A DNA stretch of 64,000 nt from CAZSDU01 sp964429135 (GCA_964429135.1 CAYSAU010000010.1:50429-114428), one strand, 5' to 3'; numbered from the stretch's first letter, positions 26,414 through 36,162 are shown. The notes: generated by a model not told the origin, from the letters alone. Numbers and translations: made by a program.

Positions 26414-28832
26414 CGTATTTGAAATTAATTAATTCATTGTATTTTATTCCATTGCAGTCTGATAATGCTTGTAAAAGATCGGATTTCCATGCGGTAAAAC
26501 CGGCGGATTTCTGGAGATCAATGGTATTGACGATATCCTTTACATCTGATATCTGATAAATGCTTAACTTCTTTAACGCGTTGCAAAAAGGGATTAATAG
26601 TTCAATCTCCTCTTTGGTCAGTTGCCATTCTGGTATTTTTTTGAATTTCTCCTTGATAACTACAGGATTAATTTTTAACTCTTTGTCAGATTGAGTCAAT
26701 GGTAAGGTGAACCAAAACGAGGATCCCTGACCAACCACTGAGTCTGCACCGATTTCACATGAATGGGCTTCAATAGCCATTTTACAAAACGTCAATCCTA
26801 TTCCAGTTGAAGGTGTAATACCTAATTTTCTCTCATTTGTCTGGGTGTATTTATCAAAAATCATGGGTAGAAAATCGTTATCAATCCCTTCCCCATGATC
26901 AGTTATAATAATTTTCACATGTGTTTGGTTTAATTCTTCGGCGAAAACCTGAATATTTTCACCGTTTTTTGAAAACTTGATGGCATTTGAGAATATATTC
27001 ACAAAAACCCGTTCAATAATCTCAGGATCAACGCTCACAATAAAATCCGTTGAATAATTTATCATTAAACGAATACTTTTCTTTTCAGCCAGGTATTGAA
27101 TATCATTATAGGCTTTATTTATTATTTGCGTAACTGAGATATCTTCAGTTGAAATTTTCATCGTTTTATTTTCATACTTGCTGATATCTAATATATTCAT
27201 CACCAGGTTCAACATTTGCTTTCCCGACTGCTTAATTGTTTCAATCTGGTTTCCTGAATGGTTAAGGTTGCCAATATTAATAATAGTATTTAAGGGATTT
27301 TTTAAGTCATGGACTAAAAATGAGTTCATGGAATCTTTAAAATTCGATAATTCCCGCAGTTTTTCGTTCATGGTCAGCAATTCTTCCGCTTTATTTGAAA
27401 TTTCAAGGTTCTTTGATTCAAGCAAAGCGTTAGCCTTTTTAATTTTCTGACGACTTTTAATAATCACCAGGGCAAGACTTGCCATCAGAACAATAAAGAT
27501 AAAAGAGGAAACCATCAGGGTTCGCTGTTGAGAAATGGTTTTGTTTTGAATTTCTGTTTTTTGCGTCAATACCGTGTTTTCATGATCGATCTCCTCTGTC
27601 CTGAATTTTATTCTTAGAGAATCCAAAGTTTTATTTAACTCTCTCTTATCTAATGAGTCTTTCAATTGGGTATACAACTGATAGTACTTTACCGATTCTT
27701 TGAAGTCATCCAACGAGTTATTGACATCTATCAAAGCTTTATAAGTTGTAATCAGATTTGCATAAGACTTGCTGTCCCGAAAAGCAGGTAGCGCTTTTTC
27801 ATAAGATATTTTGGCATTCTTAAAGTCTTTGAGCCCTGTATAATCGTTACCCATGTTGACCTGATTAATGGCAAGTGATAATGGGTTATTGAATTTTATC
27901 AACAGTCCACTAGATTTTCGATGATAATACAATGCATCTTGGTATTTACCCTGCATCGAATAAACATTCCCAATGTTATCATAAATCGCTTGTGTCAAAT
28001 TTTTATTTAAACCACTTCTGTTCAATCCCAAGGCCTCCTTATATTTCGCTAAAGCTTTTTCATACTCTGCTTGGCTTTTATATAAAATGCCTAATGCATT
28101 CAGACCAATTGCGGCATTCTGAAAGTCATTCTGGCTAAGGGATAGATTTATGCTTTTTTGGTACCATTTTTCAGCTTCATCATAATCTTTTAATTCAGCA
28201 TATATCCTACCTAATTTCAAATAAATAGAGGATTGCCCAATGATGTTTTTTGTTTCTTCATAAATGTTTTTTGCATCAACAAAACAATTTAGCGCGGATT
28301 TGGATTCACCACGGTGTAAATGTATTGTCCCAATATTTTCAAGCATTGTCCCTGTTTTATCAGGTCTCTTTAATTGTTTATATATTTCCAATGCTTTTTT
28401 GAAACAAATAAGAGAAGAATCAAAATTTCCATTGGATTCATTGACCACGCCCAGGCGATTTAAGGCTATGGCCATTTCAAGAGAATCCTCGAAAATAACA
28501 GCGTTATTATATGCCTTGGTGAAATTTTCTTTTGCTGCAATTTTGTTCGATAAAGCAAAATAATACATACCAATACAATTAAAAACCTTACTTTTTAAAA
28601 AAGGAATTTTCATAGAATCAGCAAGATGAAGAGCTTGTTCGCCATAATCAATGCCTTTACGTGGGTCAACGGAACTGAATTTGGCGCTTAAGTCAATCAG
28701 CGCAGAAATTTTCTCTTTCCCGTTTGATTTTTCCACGATTGTTTTTAATCGTTCAATTTCAGGCGTTTGTGCACGAATTTGTGGAACAGGCGAAAAAGAA
28801 ATAAAAAATAAAACAGCAAGAAGAATCCTCAT
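26400..28832 (-). CDS. TPR-containing sensor histidine kinase
   Basis: 810 residues: signal peptide ending IRAQ, then eight to ten tetratricopeptide repeats to about residue 390, a coiled segment, transmembrane helix (SSFIFIVLMASLALVII, near 440), HisKA with FLVHDLKNPLNTI (phospho-His followed by Asp), and HATPase with N-box FVNIFSNAIKFS, G1 ITDHGEGID and G2 STGIGLTFCKMAI. A tail of about 110 residues after the kinase core is conserved-looking but unassigned. The TPRs lie outside the cytoplasm and probably bind peptide or protein. Transcribed before and overlapping its response regulator. Confidence 0.9.
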   Translation of the reverse strand: MRILLAVLFFISFSPVPQIRAQTPEIERLKTIVEKSNGKEKISALIDLSAKFSSVDPRKGIDYGEQALHLADSMKIPFLKSKVFNCIGMYYFALSNKIAAKENFTKAYNNAVIFEDSLEMAIALNRLGVVNESNGNFDSSLICFKKALEIYKQLKRPDKTGTMLENIGTIHLHRGESKSALNCFVDAKNIYEETKNIIGQSSIYLKLGRIYAELKDYDEAEKWYQKSINLSLSQNDFQNAAIGLNALGILYKSQAEYEKALAKYKEALGLNRSGLNKNLTQAIYDNIGNVYSMQGKYQDALYYHRKSSGLLIKFNNPLSLAINQVNMGNDYTGLKDFKNAKISYEKALPAFRDSKSYANLITTYKALIDVNNSLDDFKESVKYYQLYTQLKDSLDKRELNKTLDSLRIKFRTEEIDHENTVLTQKTEIQNKTISQQRTLMVSSFIFIVLMASLALVIIKSRQKIKKANALLESKNLEISNKAEELLTMNEKLRELSNFKDSMNSFLVHDLKNPLNTIINIGNLNHSGNQIETIKQSGKQMLNLVMNILDISKYENKTMKISTEDISVTQIINKAYNDIQYLAEKKSIRLMINYSTDFIVSVDPEIIERVFVNIFSNAIKFSKNGENIQVFAEELNQTHVKIIITDHGEGIDNDFLPMIFDKYTQTNERKLGITPSTGIGLTFCKMAIEAHSCEIGADSVVGQGSSFWFTLPLTQSDKELKINPVVIKEKFKKIPEWQLTKEEIELLIPFCNALKKLSIYQISDVKDIVNTIDLQKSAGFTAWKSDLLQALSDCNGIKYNELINFKYDGEV

Positions 28833-29013
28833 GGTAATTTCGATATTAATGGATCAATTCAAGGTTCATTTTTAAAATACCTGCAATAGGATGATAAAAT
28901 CATAATGCAAGATAAAAAAAAGTCAATTACCAAATTGAAAAATTCAGGAGAGATAATATTCTAGATAAGGTTGCAGGCTTGGAGGAAGTGACCCCTCATT
29001 TAATTAGCTTATG

Positions 29014-29685
29014 CTATTTGATCAGCGAAAGTCCTTCCAGTGCTGAAGGGTCTTTGGGTCGGTTCAACAATGTTTTGTTGAATAGTACCTGAGCTTCGCG
29101 CAGTTTGCCGAGTTTGAGGTTGGTCCAGGCATAGAGGACCATGCTGTCGTAATCAAAAGGATACAGGTTAACAACTTTTTCAAGATATTTTTCAGCCTTT
29201 AGATAGTCTTTCCTGCCATAATAAATGGCACCTAAACGGTAATTAGCCAGGGTGTTTTGGGGATCGATGGCAAGAATATCATTGTACTGCCCAATTACCT
29301 GATCCCAGTTTCCCAGGGCGGAAGCGGGGTTGACATAGCCAAATTTCGCCTCAATGGCATAGGGCTTGAGATTGATTGCTTTCTGGTAATACGCTGAAGA
29401 TTCCGTAAACTGACCGGCAAGATAGGTAACCCACCCCAGCCGGAGATTGATTTCATAGGAATCTTCCTGATAAATTCTTTTCATTTCACTGATGGCATCT
29501 GTGAAATTTCCCCTGGACTCATAGGCCTGGCTTTTCGAAAATGCTTCCTGCCATGCGGTAAAATTAGTCTGACTAAAAAGCGACACTGAAAAAAGTAAAA
29601 AGAGTATAATAACCTGATATCGAAATGATAAAAACAACTTATTAAACTGTGAATTTGTCTCTTTGTTAAGGTTTAAAGTTTCCAT
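29014..29685 (-). CDS. TPR protein at the end of the PqqD/ATP-grasp operon
   Basis: 223 residues: an N-terminal hydrophobic segment (YQVIILFLLFSVSLFSQ) acts as signal peptide, followed by four or five TPRs with motifs such as AISEMKRIYQEDSYEINLRL and ALGNWDQVIGQYNDILAIDP. It overlaps the upstream barrel gene by 13 bases, so translation is coupled. A periplasmic scaffold for the barrel protein is a reasonable inference. Nothing indicates catalysis. About 180 bases to the next gene hold no visible gene or clear hairpin. Confidence 0.8.
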   Translation of the reverse strand: METLNLNKETNSQFNKLFLSFRYQVIILFLLFSVSLFSQTNFTAWQEAFSKSQAYESRGNFTDAISEMKRIYQEDSYEINLRLGWVTYLAGQFTESSAYYQKAINLKPYAIEAKFGYVNPASALGNWDQVIGQYNDILAIDPQNTLANYRLGAIYYGRKDYLKAEKYLEKVVNLYPFDYDSMVLYAWTNLKLGKLREAQVLFNKTLLNRPKDPSALEGLSLIK

Positions 29686-31172
29686 GTGATTCCTCCGATG
29701 ATTGAATTTGTGTTATAGGGATTATTTTTTATTTGCTGAACTTCAAGGATCTCGTAAATACCTGGTTTTATGGTCTTGGTATAGTAAATTTGCTGGCTTT
29801 CCTTTTGGTAATATTGATAGATAAGCGAAAGCTGGAGTTGTTTGCCAATGAGAAAAACAAGGTTGAATCCGGTTTTGAAATCAATTTTGTCACTATTGTT
29901 ATATACTATAAAACCATTAAAGATATTGGAATTGGTGAAATCACCATAATAAAAGTTGGCTTCACCCCACATCCATGGTGTGATTTTTGCGCCCAGAATT
30001 TGGCTTATTAAAATACGTTTTTCTTTCTTCTGGAAGAACCCTGTCACCGTGGTGGTCCCGTAAAAATTCAGGTTTCCCATAGGATAATAAGTCAGTGAAA
30101 GACCGGCCTGCTTTTGAGTTTTCCCATTCAGGTTCGACCAGCTTCCGGTCAGCGCAAGGTTGAAACGGCCAAGATCTTTGGAAATCCTGAGGCTTACTAC
30201 AAAATTATTAAAGGAAGTATCGTTTTGTTTAAAAGAATAAGCCAGTGAAGGATAACGAAACAGGTGGTAGGTGTTGTCGACATAGGAATAATAGGCAGTA
30301 TCGCTGATACTATCGGTCCGATAACTTGGGTTAATCGTTGGATAGCTGACATTGATCCAGTGGAAAGCAGGTATTATTTTTATTCCCCAGGCTAAGGTGA
30401 TCGCTGCATTGATATATACTTCATGCTGGCTGATATGATACCGGAAAGAAGTATCATGGACCTTCCAGGGATAAGAGTATAAGTAGTCCCTGCTAAAGGG
30501 GTTCTCGATAATCGTATCTCGCTGAGCTTCAGAACGACCGTACTGAATGTATTTTGTCTTCGAGAAATTGAGGTAGCTATAGGCAAGCGTCAGATCAATC
30601 CTTTTTGAAATCTTTAATTTCAGGCTGAAGTTTTCATAAATATTGTTACCATAGAGATCCTGCTCTCCGTAAATACTGTCTTTGCCCATCAGGTTAGAGA
30701 GATTATCTGGGGATCGGTTGCTGCTCAGGGTATAACCACTTTCCAGGTGAATTTGCTCCAGAAATCCCGGATCTGAATGTTCAGTATCGCCGATAATATC
30801 ATTCAGGGAAGCTTTAAGTATTCTTGCTTCTTCAGGATGGTTCGAATAAAGATAAGATTTGTATAAATAATCTGCAATAACCGGATCGCCCGAATTAAAT
30901 GCCCTGGCTCTGGTAAGATGGGTTATAGCAGGAAAATACTGTTTTTTACTGAAGTAAGCGATTCCCATTCTGGCCCTAAGATAATAATAATCAATTTTAT
31001 TTCTGAGTGCCTGTTTCCCGACCAAAATCACACTGTCCCATTTTTGTTGGTTGTAACAGAAATAGGTAAGCCGGTCAACAGTTTGAAAATCCAGTTTGGT
31101 GGCTGACTTTACCGGTAAGGAAGTCATAAAAAAAGTCAGCATCAGAATGTAAAAAAGCATGCTTTTCATCAA
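29673..31172 (-). CDS. TPR plus outer-membrane beta-barrel protein
   Basis: 499 residues. A signal peptide (MKSMLFYILMLTFFMTSLPVKS) precedes TPR-like helices to about residue 125 and then a long region of amphipathic strands rich in Tyr, Ser and Asn ending in IIGGITWKL, a barrel-like terminus. The general layout recalls YaiO-type barrels, which also follow TPR proteins. It overlaps the urea-transporter/M23 gene by four bases (ATGA) and the following TPR gene by 13. It probably provides the outer-membrane step of the operon's product pathway. The cargo is unknown. Confidence 0.7.
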   Translation of the reverse strand: MMKSMLFYILMLTFFMTSLPVKSATKLDFQTVDRLTYFCYNQQKWDSVILVGKQALRNKIDYYYLRARMGIAYFSKKQYFPAITHLTRARAFNSGDPVIADYLYKSYLYSNHPEEARILKASLNDIIGDTEHSDPGFLEQIHLESGYTLSSNRSPDNLSNLMGKDSIYGEQDLYGNNIYENFSLKLKISKRIDLTLAYSYLNFSKTKYIQYGRSEAQRDTIIENPFSRDYLYSYPWKVHDTSFRYHISQHEVYINAAITLAWGIKIIPAFHWINVSYPTINPSYRTDSISDTAYYSYVDNTYHLFRYPSLAYSFKQNDTSFNNFVVSLRISKDLGRFNLALTGSWSNLNGKTQKQAGLSLTYYPMGNLNFYGTTTVTGFFQKKEKRILISQILGAKITPWMWGEANFYYGDFTNSNIFNGFIVYNNSDKIDFKTGFNLVFLIGKQLQLSLIYQYYQKESQQIYYTKTIKPGIYEILEVQQIKNNPYNTNSIIGGITWKL

Positions 31173-33370
31173 TCACCCCCAAACCTTACGACCGTTACTT
31201 TATCTTTTTCACTGATCGTGAAATGTTCCAGCCCATGAGCTCCGATAAACATCTCACATTGCATTTTTTTAATCTCATAGCCCCCAATCCTTGCTTTGCT
31301 TATCGATTTCAGTCGGATACCGGTTTGCATCAGTTCATCTTCCATCTTAAGATAGGAAAGCATGAAATCGGACCGGATAAACATGAAAAATGGTGCAATG
31401 AAATCCTGAAGCAGGCCAGATACGCGGTTGTTAAAGGTATTGACCGGAAAATTATCCTTGACCAGCAGATTGGGATAAAAACCCATCGTGATCTTATAGG
31501 CTCCCATGAAAAACCTGAAAAGCAGGGAAGATCGGTCGCCTTCGAAATGGGTAAAATAATGTATGTCTCCGTCATTCCGAAAGTAGGCTCGTGAATTGGT
31601 TTTTTCACAGTGAATGAAAGTCAGGCTGGTTGCATTTATCTTTACTTCCCAGTCAAGCAGATATTCATTTCCGTTTTCTGGCAATACTTTCAGGTTTATT
31701 TTTTGACCTGGGATAAAATGAAACGCTTTCTCAAGTGAAGCGTTTTTTCTGATGTTTGAAACCAGTATTCCGTCTTCCGGAATATCATAGGATTTCAATT
31801 CATAAGTGTTGTTTTTATGGCAGATGTAATGACTGATCGGGTAGTTCAGGGTTTTTGAGCCGATAAACGGAGTCCCCTGAATTTGAAAATGGATATGCGG
31901 GGCAGGTGAACGGCCAGAATTCCCGCAAGCGGCAATGACTTGTCCCTTTTTAACAGCATCGCCTGCTGCCACTTTAATGCTCTCTTTCTTAAGGTGTGAA
32001 ATTTTTGAATACAGATGATCATTATGACGAATAACAATGGTGTTACCCCAGTTCTTTTCAAGATTGACCTCTCCGATTTCGTTGTCTTCTACTTCATCTG
32101 CAATTTCTTGCACCCATCCATCGGCGGGAGCGATTACAGGCTTGTTAAAGCAATGGTATTCTTCACGCTTTATCCCGTCTCCGCTGTGGATGGAGCCTTT
32201 TTCATCTGTAATCTCAAAATCCCAGGCATGCTGCCATTCTCCCTGGTGGGTTAACTTCCCATTATGGGCCTGGGTTACTTTCCATTCTCCATAGAAAGGC
32301 AGGGCGAATGGAAAATAGTAAATGCTGCCGAAACGTTGACGGTAATTAACATGGGAGTATAGGTTTTTTTCTGGAGAATACTGTTGAAAACTCACCAGTT
32401 GTGGTTTGTCGAAAAATCTTTCCCTGAATTTAAGGGCATAAAGAAAAACCAGGACAATAATATTGAAAGGAAGGGAGTAAACGGAAAGCTGAAACAGTGA
32501 AAATATTGTCTGAGTACTGGTCAGGATAATGGATATCAAGGGGGTAAGAAGGATAACCCAGAGCATTGACCAGCGTGAAGGAATGATAAAAAATCCCCCA
32601 ATGGCAATGGAAGTCAGGATGAAATTGAAGCCGATGAAATGATAACTAAGTTCGTGGATATCAGCACCGATAAACAGATAATAGGCATAAGCAGAGAAAA
32701 AGCCAAGTAAAGAAAGTAAGAAGGCGATCCGGGAATAAATCAGTAAACCCACTGCAATCAGGATACCGGCAAACAGGTGATACTGAAAGAAAATGGCACC
32801 CAGGGAGGTGAAATATAGTCTTACCGATTCATGGATTCCAAGTCCTGTGAGCCAATTGTAGGAATCAACCATAGGTTGTCCACCCAGAAAGTACATGTCA
32901 TTGGTCATATAAATTCCGTGTTCGCTTATTTGAAGTGCAGTAAACTGCCTTGAAGCCAGGCTGACCATCCAGGTGCCTAATAAAAAAGATAAGCTGAGAA
33001 AGGGAAGCCCGTATTTTCCCACTATCCCCTCAACCCATAGAGTAAGAAAAAGGGTGAGCAGGGAAGCAAAAACCAGAATAATATAAAACTGAGTATTGGG
33101 TTGATAAAAAACCCCAAGACCTAATCCTACCAACAGGCTATTAAACCCATAGTACCCATTTTTAATATAGGTACGGTTAAACCCGATCAGGTAAGCCAGT
33201 ATATTTGAAACCATGACCGCAATGACTCCGCTTAACCCGGCCCAGGGGTCAAAAAAAGAAACAACTATCAGAATAACCGCAAAAATCTTGCTGTTTGAAA
33301 AAAATATCTGGGTATAGCTGTTGATGATACTGGACAGGAAAGAAGGAAAAACGGACCGGAGTCGGATCAT
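31169..33370 (-). CDS. Urea-transporter-like membrane domain fused to M23 peptidase domain
   Basis: 733 residues. Residues 1-310 carry about ten membrane helices and match the urea transporter family: SFFDPWAGLSGVIAVMVSN and GYYGFNSLLVGLGLGVFYQP, with a second repeat around LIYSRIAFLLSLLGFFSAYA. Residues about 350-540 form an M23/LytM-type domain: HAWDFE and APHIHFQ provide the usual His/Asp/HxH zinc ligands, with HLKKESIKVAAGDAVKKGQV between. A beta-rich tail of about 190 residues follows. M23 domains cut or bind peptidoglycan peptides; the membrane part may move a small polar compound rather than urea. Four-base overlaps join it to both neighbours. The fusion is odd but the frame is open throughout with no sign of error. 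Confidence 0.85.
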   Translation of the reverse strand: MIRLRSVFPSFLSSIINSYTQIFFSNSKIFAVILIVVSFFDPWAGLSGVIAVMVSNILAYLIGFNRTYIKNGYYGFNSLLVGLGLGVFYQPNTQFYIILVFASLLTLFLTLWVEGIVGKYGLPFLSLSFLLGTWMVSLASRQFTALQISEHGIYMTNDMYFLGGQPMVDSYNWLTGLGIHESVRLYFTSLGAIFFQYHLFAGILIAVGLLIYSRIAFLLSLLGFFSAYAYYLFIGADIHELSYHFIGFNFILTSIAIGGFFIIPSRWSMLWVILLTPLISIILTSTQTIFSLFQLSVYSLPFNIIVLVFLYALKFRERFFDKPQLVSFQQYSPEKNLYSHVNYRQRFGSIYYFPFALPFYGEWKVTQAHNGKLTHQGEWQHAWDFEITDEKGSIHSGDGIKREEYHCFNKPVIAPADGWVQEIADEVEDNEIGEVNLEKNWGNTIVIRHNDHLYSKISHLKKESIKVAAGDAVKKGQVIAACGNSGRSPAPHIHFQIQGTPFIGSKTLNYPISHYICHKNNTYELKSYDIPEDGILVSNIRKNASLEKAFHFIPGQKINLKVLPENGNEYLLDWEVKINATSLTFIHCEKTNSRAYFRNDGDIHYFTHFEGDRSSLLFRFFMGAYKITMGFYPNLLVKDNFPVNTFNNRVSGLLQDFIAPFFMFIRSDFMLSYLKMEDELMQTGIRLKSISKARIGGYEIKKMQCEMFIGAHGLEHFTISEKDKVTVVRFGGD

Positions 33371-34725
33371 AGTTCGAATTTTTTCAAATGAGGGGGCACC
33401 TTTTCCATACTGTTCATGTTATTTACTGTTTCCCTAAGACGGATCAAATGGGCTTTTCCATTGGTATCGATCAGCACCACATTGGGTCGGAGGGTGATGA
33501 ACTGCATCCATTGGGTCATGTTGTATGCGCCTACACTGTGTATCACGACATTGTCGTCTTTGTTTAGTAAAGGCAGGCTGACGCTTTCCCTGATCACATC
33601 AATATTCATGCAAAGCGGGCCATAAACACAGGTGTCTTCCGAATACTGGGTAAAAGATTGTGCAGGGGTGATTTTATGGTCGTACCAAAAAGAAGTGAAA
33701 AGGATATTCACTCCGATATCAAGGATGGTATTCCGGCGTCCGGTGCTTGATCTTTTATTGGAGATAACCGATCCAAGCAGGTATCCTGCATCATCAATCA
33801 ATGCCCTTCCGGTCTCGAGGATGAGCAACGGAAGTTTATCCTGCTTAAAATTACTGTTGAGCAATGCGGTTGCGATGACTTCTGCAAAATCATCAAAAGT
33901 CGGATTGGTATCAATTCCCGGAAGATATGAACCCTTCAGGGTATTCTTCGAGGCAAACCCTCCTCCAAGATCGATATATTTTATTTCGTGCTTAAATTTC
34001 TGTTCCACGGAAATTGCCAGTTCAGCAAGTTTTGAAGCAGCAATGCCATAAGCAGAGGGCGCCAACATAAACGTTCCGATATGGCAATGCAGCCCTACCA
34101 GCTCCATTTTTCCGGAATGCATGATTTTGTTTATCGCATCCCAGGCCTGACCATTTTCATAATTGAAACCGAAACGGTCCCACATGGGATATACACCGGT
34201 ATCCATATTTACCCTGATCGCTACCCGTGGACGAAGTTTAAGTTTTTCTGCCAATTCGGAAATGGAATATAATTCATCCAGGTGGTCGATATGGATCAGA
34301 GAATCATTGGTAATGGCTTTTGTAAGATCTTCTTCGCTTTTTTCCGGTCCGTTAAAAATGATCTTTTTCCCGTCCACACCGAGGGCAATCGCCTTGTCGT
34401 ATTCAAAACCGGAGACGACTTCAGCCCAGGAACCTTCCTGATGAAAAATATGGCAAACAGCATTGAGGTAATTGGTTTTATATGACCATGCAAACTGAAC
34501 CCGGGGATATCTGGTTTCAAATGTTTTTTTCGCTTTTTTAATGGTAGAGCGGATTGTCTTTTCGGAAATCACAAAAAGAGGGGAGCCGTATTCTTTAATT
34601 AAATCTTTCACGGCAAGACCGTCAATATGGGTCATGGGCTGGTATTCTGTTCTTGTGCCGAATTTATTTGGCATTCCGGTTTCCAGTTTCTTGATTGCCG
34701 GTCGTTCATATCTTATCTTGCTCAT
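33367..34725 (-). CDS. Fold-III PLP enzyme, diaminopimelate decarboxylase-like
   Basis: 452 residues of the alanine racemase/DapDC/ODC fold. Lys83 in AWSYKTN is the PLP lysine; GLHCHIGTF, IDLGGGFASK and ETGRALIDDAGYL supply the barrel and phosphate-binding parts. The C-terminal domain has YGPLCMNIDVI, where the catalytic Cys region of decarboxylases (usually GPLCESGD) is changed, and VGAYNMTQWM, which keeps the GAY tyrosine. So it probably decarboxylates or otherwise acts on an unusual amino acid or aminoacyl group. An extra 40 N-terminal residues precede the usual start. It lies after the ATP-grasp gene with 63 bases between, and overlaps the transporter fusion by four. Not likely to be the housekeeping lysA because of context and motif change. 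Confidence 0.85.
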   Translation of the reverse strand: MSKIRYERPAIKKLETGMPNKFGTRTEYQPMTHIDGLAVKDLIKEYGSPLFVISEKTIRSTIKKAKKTFETRYPRVQFAWSYKTNYLNAVCHIFHQEGSWAEVVSGFEYDKAIALGVDGKKIIFNGPEKSEEDLTKAITNDSLIHIDHLDELYSISELAEKLKLRPRVAIRVNMDTGVYPMWDRFGFNYENGQAWDAINKIMHSGKMELVGLHCHIGTFMLAPSAYGIAASKLAELAISVEQKFKHEIKYIDLGGGFASKNTLKGSYLPGIDTNPTFDDFAEVIATALLNSNFKQDKLPLLILETGRALIDDAGYLLGSVISNKRSSTGRRNTILDIGVNILFTSFWYDHKITPAQSFTQYSEDTCVYGPLCMNIDVIRESVSLPLLNKDDNVVIHSVGAYNMTQWMQFITLRPNVVLIDTNGKAHLIRLRETVNNMNSMEKVPPHLKKFEL

Positions 34726-34788
34726 ATATAATGGGGTTTTTAAAAAATCAACAGGGTGATAAAGAGTTTATTGAATTGGTGCATTCTT

Positions 34789-35835
34789 TTATAGTTCTCC
34801 ATAAACGCTGATCTGTTCAAATTCTTGCCGGTCAACGATCATGTCCCAGGCATAACGGATGAACATTTTTCCCACCTCAAATGAAGTAAAAGGCTTGACT
34901 TCTTTCCCCAGAGCCAGATTGACCAGTGCCTCAGGAATGTTTTGTCCGGCACCGACGGCAAGATAAATCCAGGCCGGTAGCCTTGGATTAATCTCGAGCA
35001 GGTACAACTCCCCGTCTTTGTTTTTCATCAGTTCCAGCTCAAAACCACCTCTCCATTTAGTGTTTTTCAGAAACTTTTTGGTCATTTCCAGCATTTTCTC
35101 ATCCGAAATGGAAATCCCTCCCCAGGCTTTCCCTTTATCCGTGATGTATTGTTTGCGCATCGGGACAGCTGCAATGGTATGGCCTTTTCCATCGCCTAGT
35201 CCGGTGACATTAAATTCCGTGCCATGGATAAATTCCTGGATGATGATAGGCAGACCCCATTTGGCACTTATTTTATTGAAATAGGTTTTAATTTGTTCAA
35301 TACTATAAGCGATGGAAGCATCGTAAAACTTCCCTTTCACAATCATGGGAAAGGAAAATTCAGAAACCAGGCTTTGAACGGTATTCAGGTCATAAATCAC
35401 TTTGCTTTTCGGAACGCTGATCCCGTATTTTTTTCCGAAATCATTCAGGTTGACTTTATGCCGCTCTTCAAACTGGTGCAAGCTGGGGAGAAACATATGT
35501 ACACCCATGGTCTTCAATTTTTTTTCCAGCTTGATGAAAGGATAAAGTTCAGCGTCAAAATTGGGGATGATCACATCCAATTTTTCCTTTTCATGGATAT
35601 ACTCCAATCGCTCGAATAGGGTATCAATGCCTGCTGTTGGATAAGGAATGGAGTAAGTCCGCTCAACCAGGTCGTGCATATAAATACCGGGTTCAAGAGA
35701 TTCATAGGAAAGCCCTATGATCTTTACATCGAATGAAGCGGCTTCTCTTAAGGCCCTGATGACCGAAACCCCGGGACCGGGGCTGTCGATGGCATTCAGG
35801 CCTGTGACGGCAATATTAAGCTTTTGCTTCTTCAT
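34789..35835 (-). CDS. ATP-grasp ligase
   Basis: 348 residues from the ATG at 35835, chosen because it begins the compact Rossmann-like start KLNIAVTGLNAIDSPGPG; a longer frame to 35964 would run across the PqqD-like gene. The ATP-grasp core shows FPMIVKGKFYDA, IIIQEFIHGTEFNVTGLG, GGFELELMKN and LLEINPRLPAWIYLA, closest in style to CarB-like and carboxylate-amine ligases. It joins a carboxylate (through acyl phosphate) to an amine. It overlaps the PqqD-like gene by 20 bases, so the two are co-translated, as maturases and recognition proteins often are. Substrates unknown. Confidence 0.88.
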   Translation of the reverse strand: MKKQKLNIAVTGLNAIDSPGPGVSVIRALREAASFDVKIIGLSYESLEPGIYMHDLVERTYSIPYPTAGIDTLFERLEYIHEKEKLDVIIPNFDAELYPFIKLEKKLKTMGVHMFLPSLHQFEERHKVNLNDFGKKYGISVPKSKVIYDLNTVQSLVSEFSFPMIVKGKFYDASIAYSIEQIKTYFNKISAKWGLPIIIQEFIHGTEFNVTGLGDGKGHTIAAVPMRKQYITDKGKAWGGISISDEKMLEMTKKFLKNTKWRGGFELELMKNKDGELYLLEINPRLPAWIYLAVGAGQNIPEALVNLALGKEVKPFTSFEVGKMFIRYAWDMIVDRQEFEQISVYGEL

Positions 35836-36076
35836 GAGATTCCAGGAGGTTATTATGGGACAGGATACCAATGAAATCCTGATAATCCTTTTCGAAAGTA
35901 GCTTTATCAGCAGTGTACTTCGCAAGGATCGTATTAAAAATTTCTTGGTCGGTTTTCTCTTCACGAAGAAGGTTCAAAATTTCAATCCCAATCGGATTCA
36001 CCGAGAAAGATTCACCACTTACCGGGTTAAAAAGCAATCCGGCTTCGCTGACGGCAACATTTTTTCGAAGTTTCAT
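35816..36076 (-). CDS. PqqD-like protein (peptide-recognition fold)
   Basis: 86 residues from ATG 36076, preferred over an upstream start because it begins the domain: KLRKNVAVSEAGLLFNPVSG. The ESFSVNPIGIEILNLLREEKTDQEIFN section is the classical PqqD pattern of strands followed by helices. PqqD-type domains bind leader peptides in ribosomal peptide pathways, though relatives exist outside them. It is the first gene of the operon, 86 bases after the HMA-AraC gene. I found no short leader-peptide gene close by. Confidence 0.8.
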   Translation of the reverse strand: MKLRKNVAVSEAGLLFNPVSGESFSVNPIGIEILNLLREEKTDQEIFNTILAKYTADKATFEKDYQDFIGILSHNNLLESHEEAKA

Positions 36077-36162
36077 AAAATGGATTTTACGATGCAATAT
36101 TAAACATATAAACATTCCTGCATATTATAAAATTTTAGAAATGATGTATAAAATTTTAAGGT

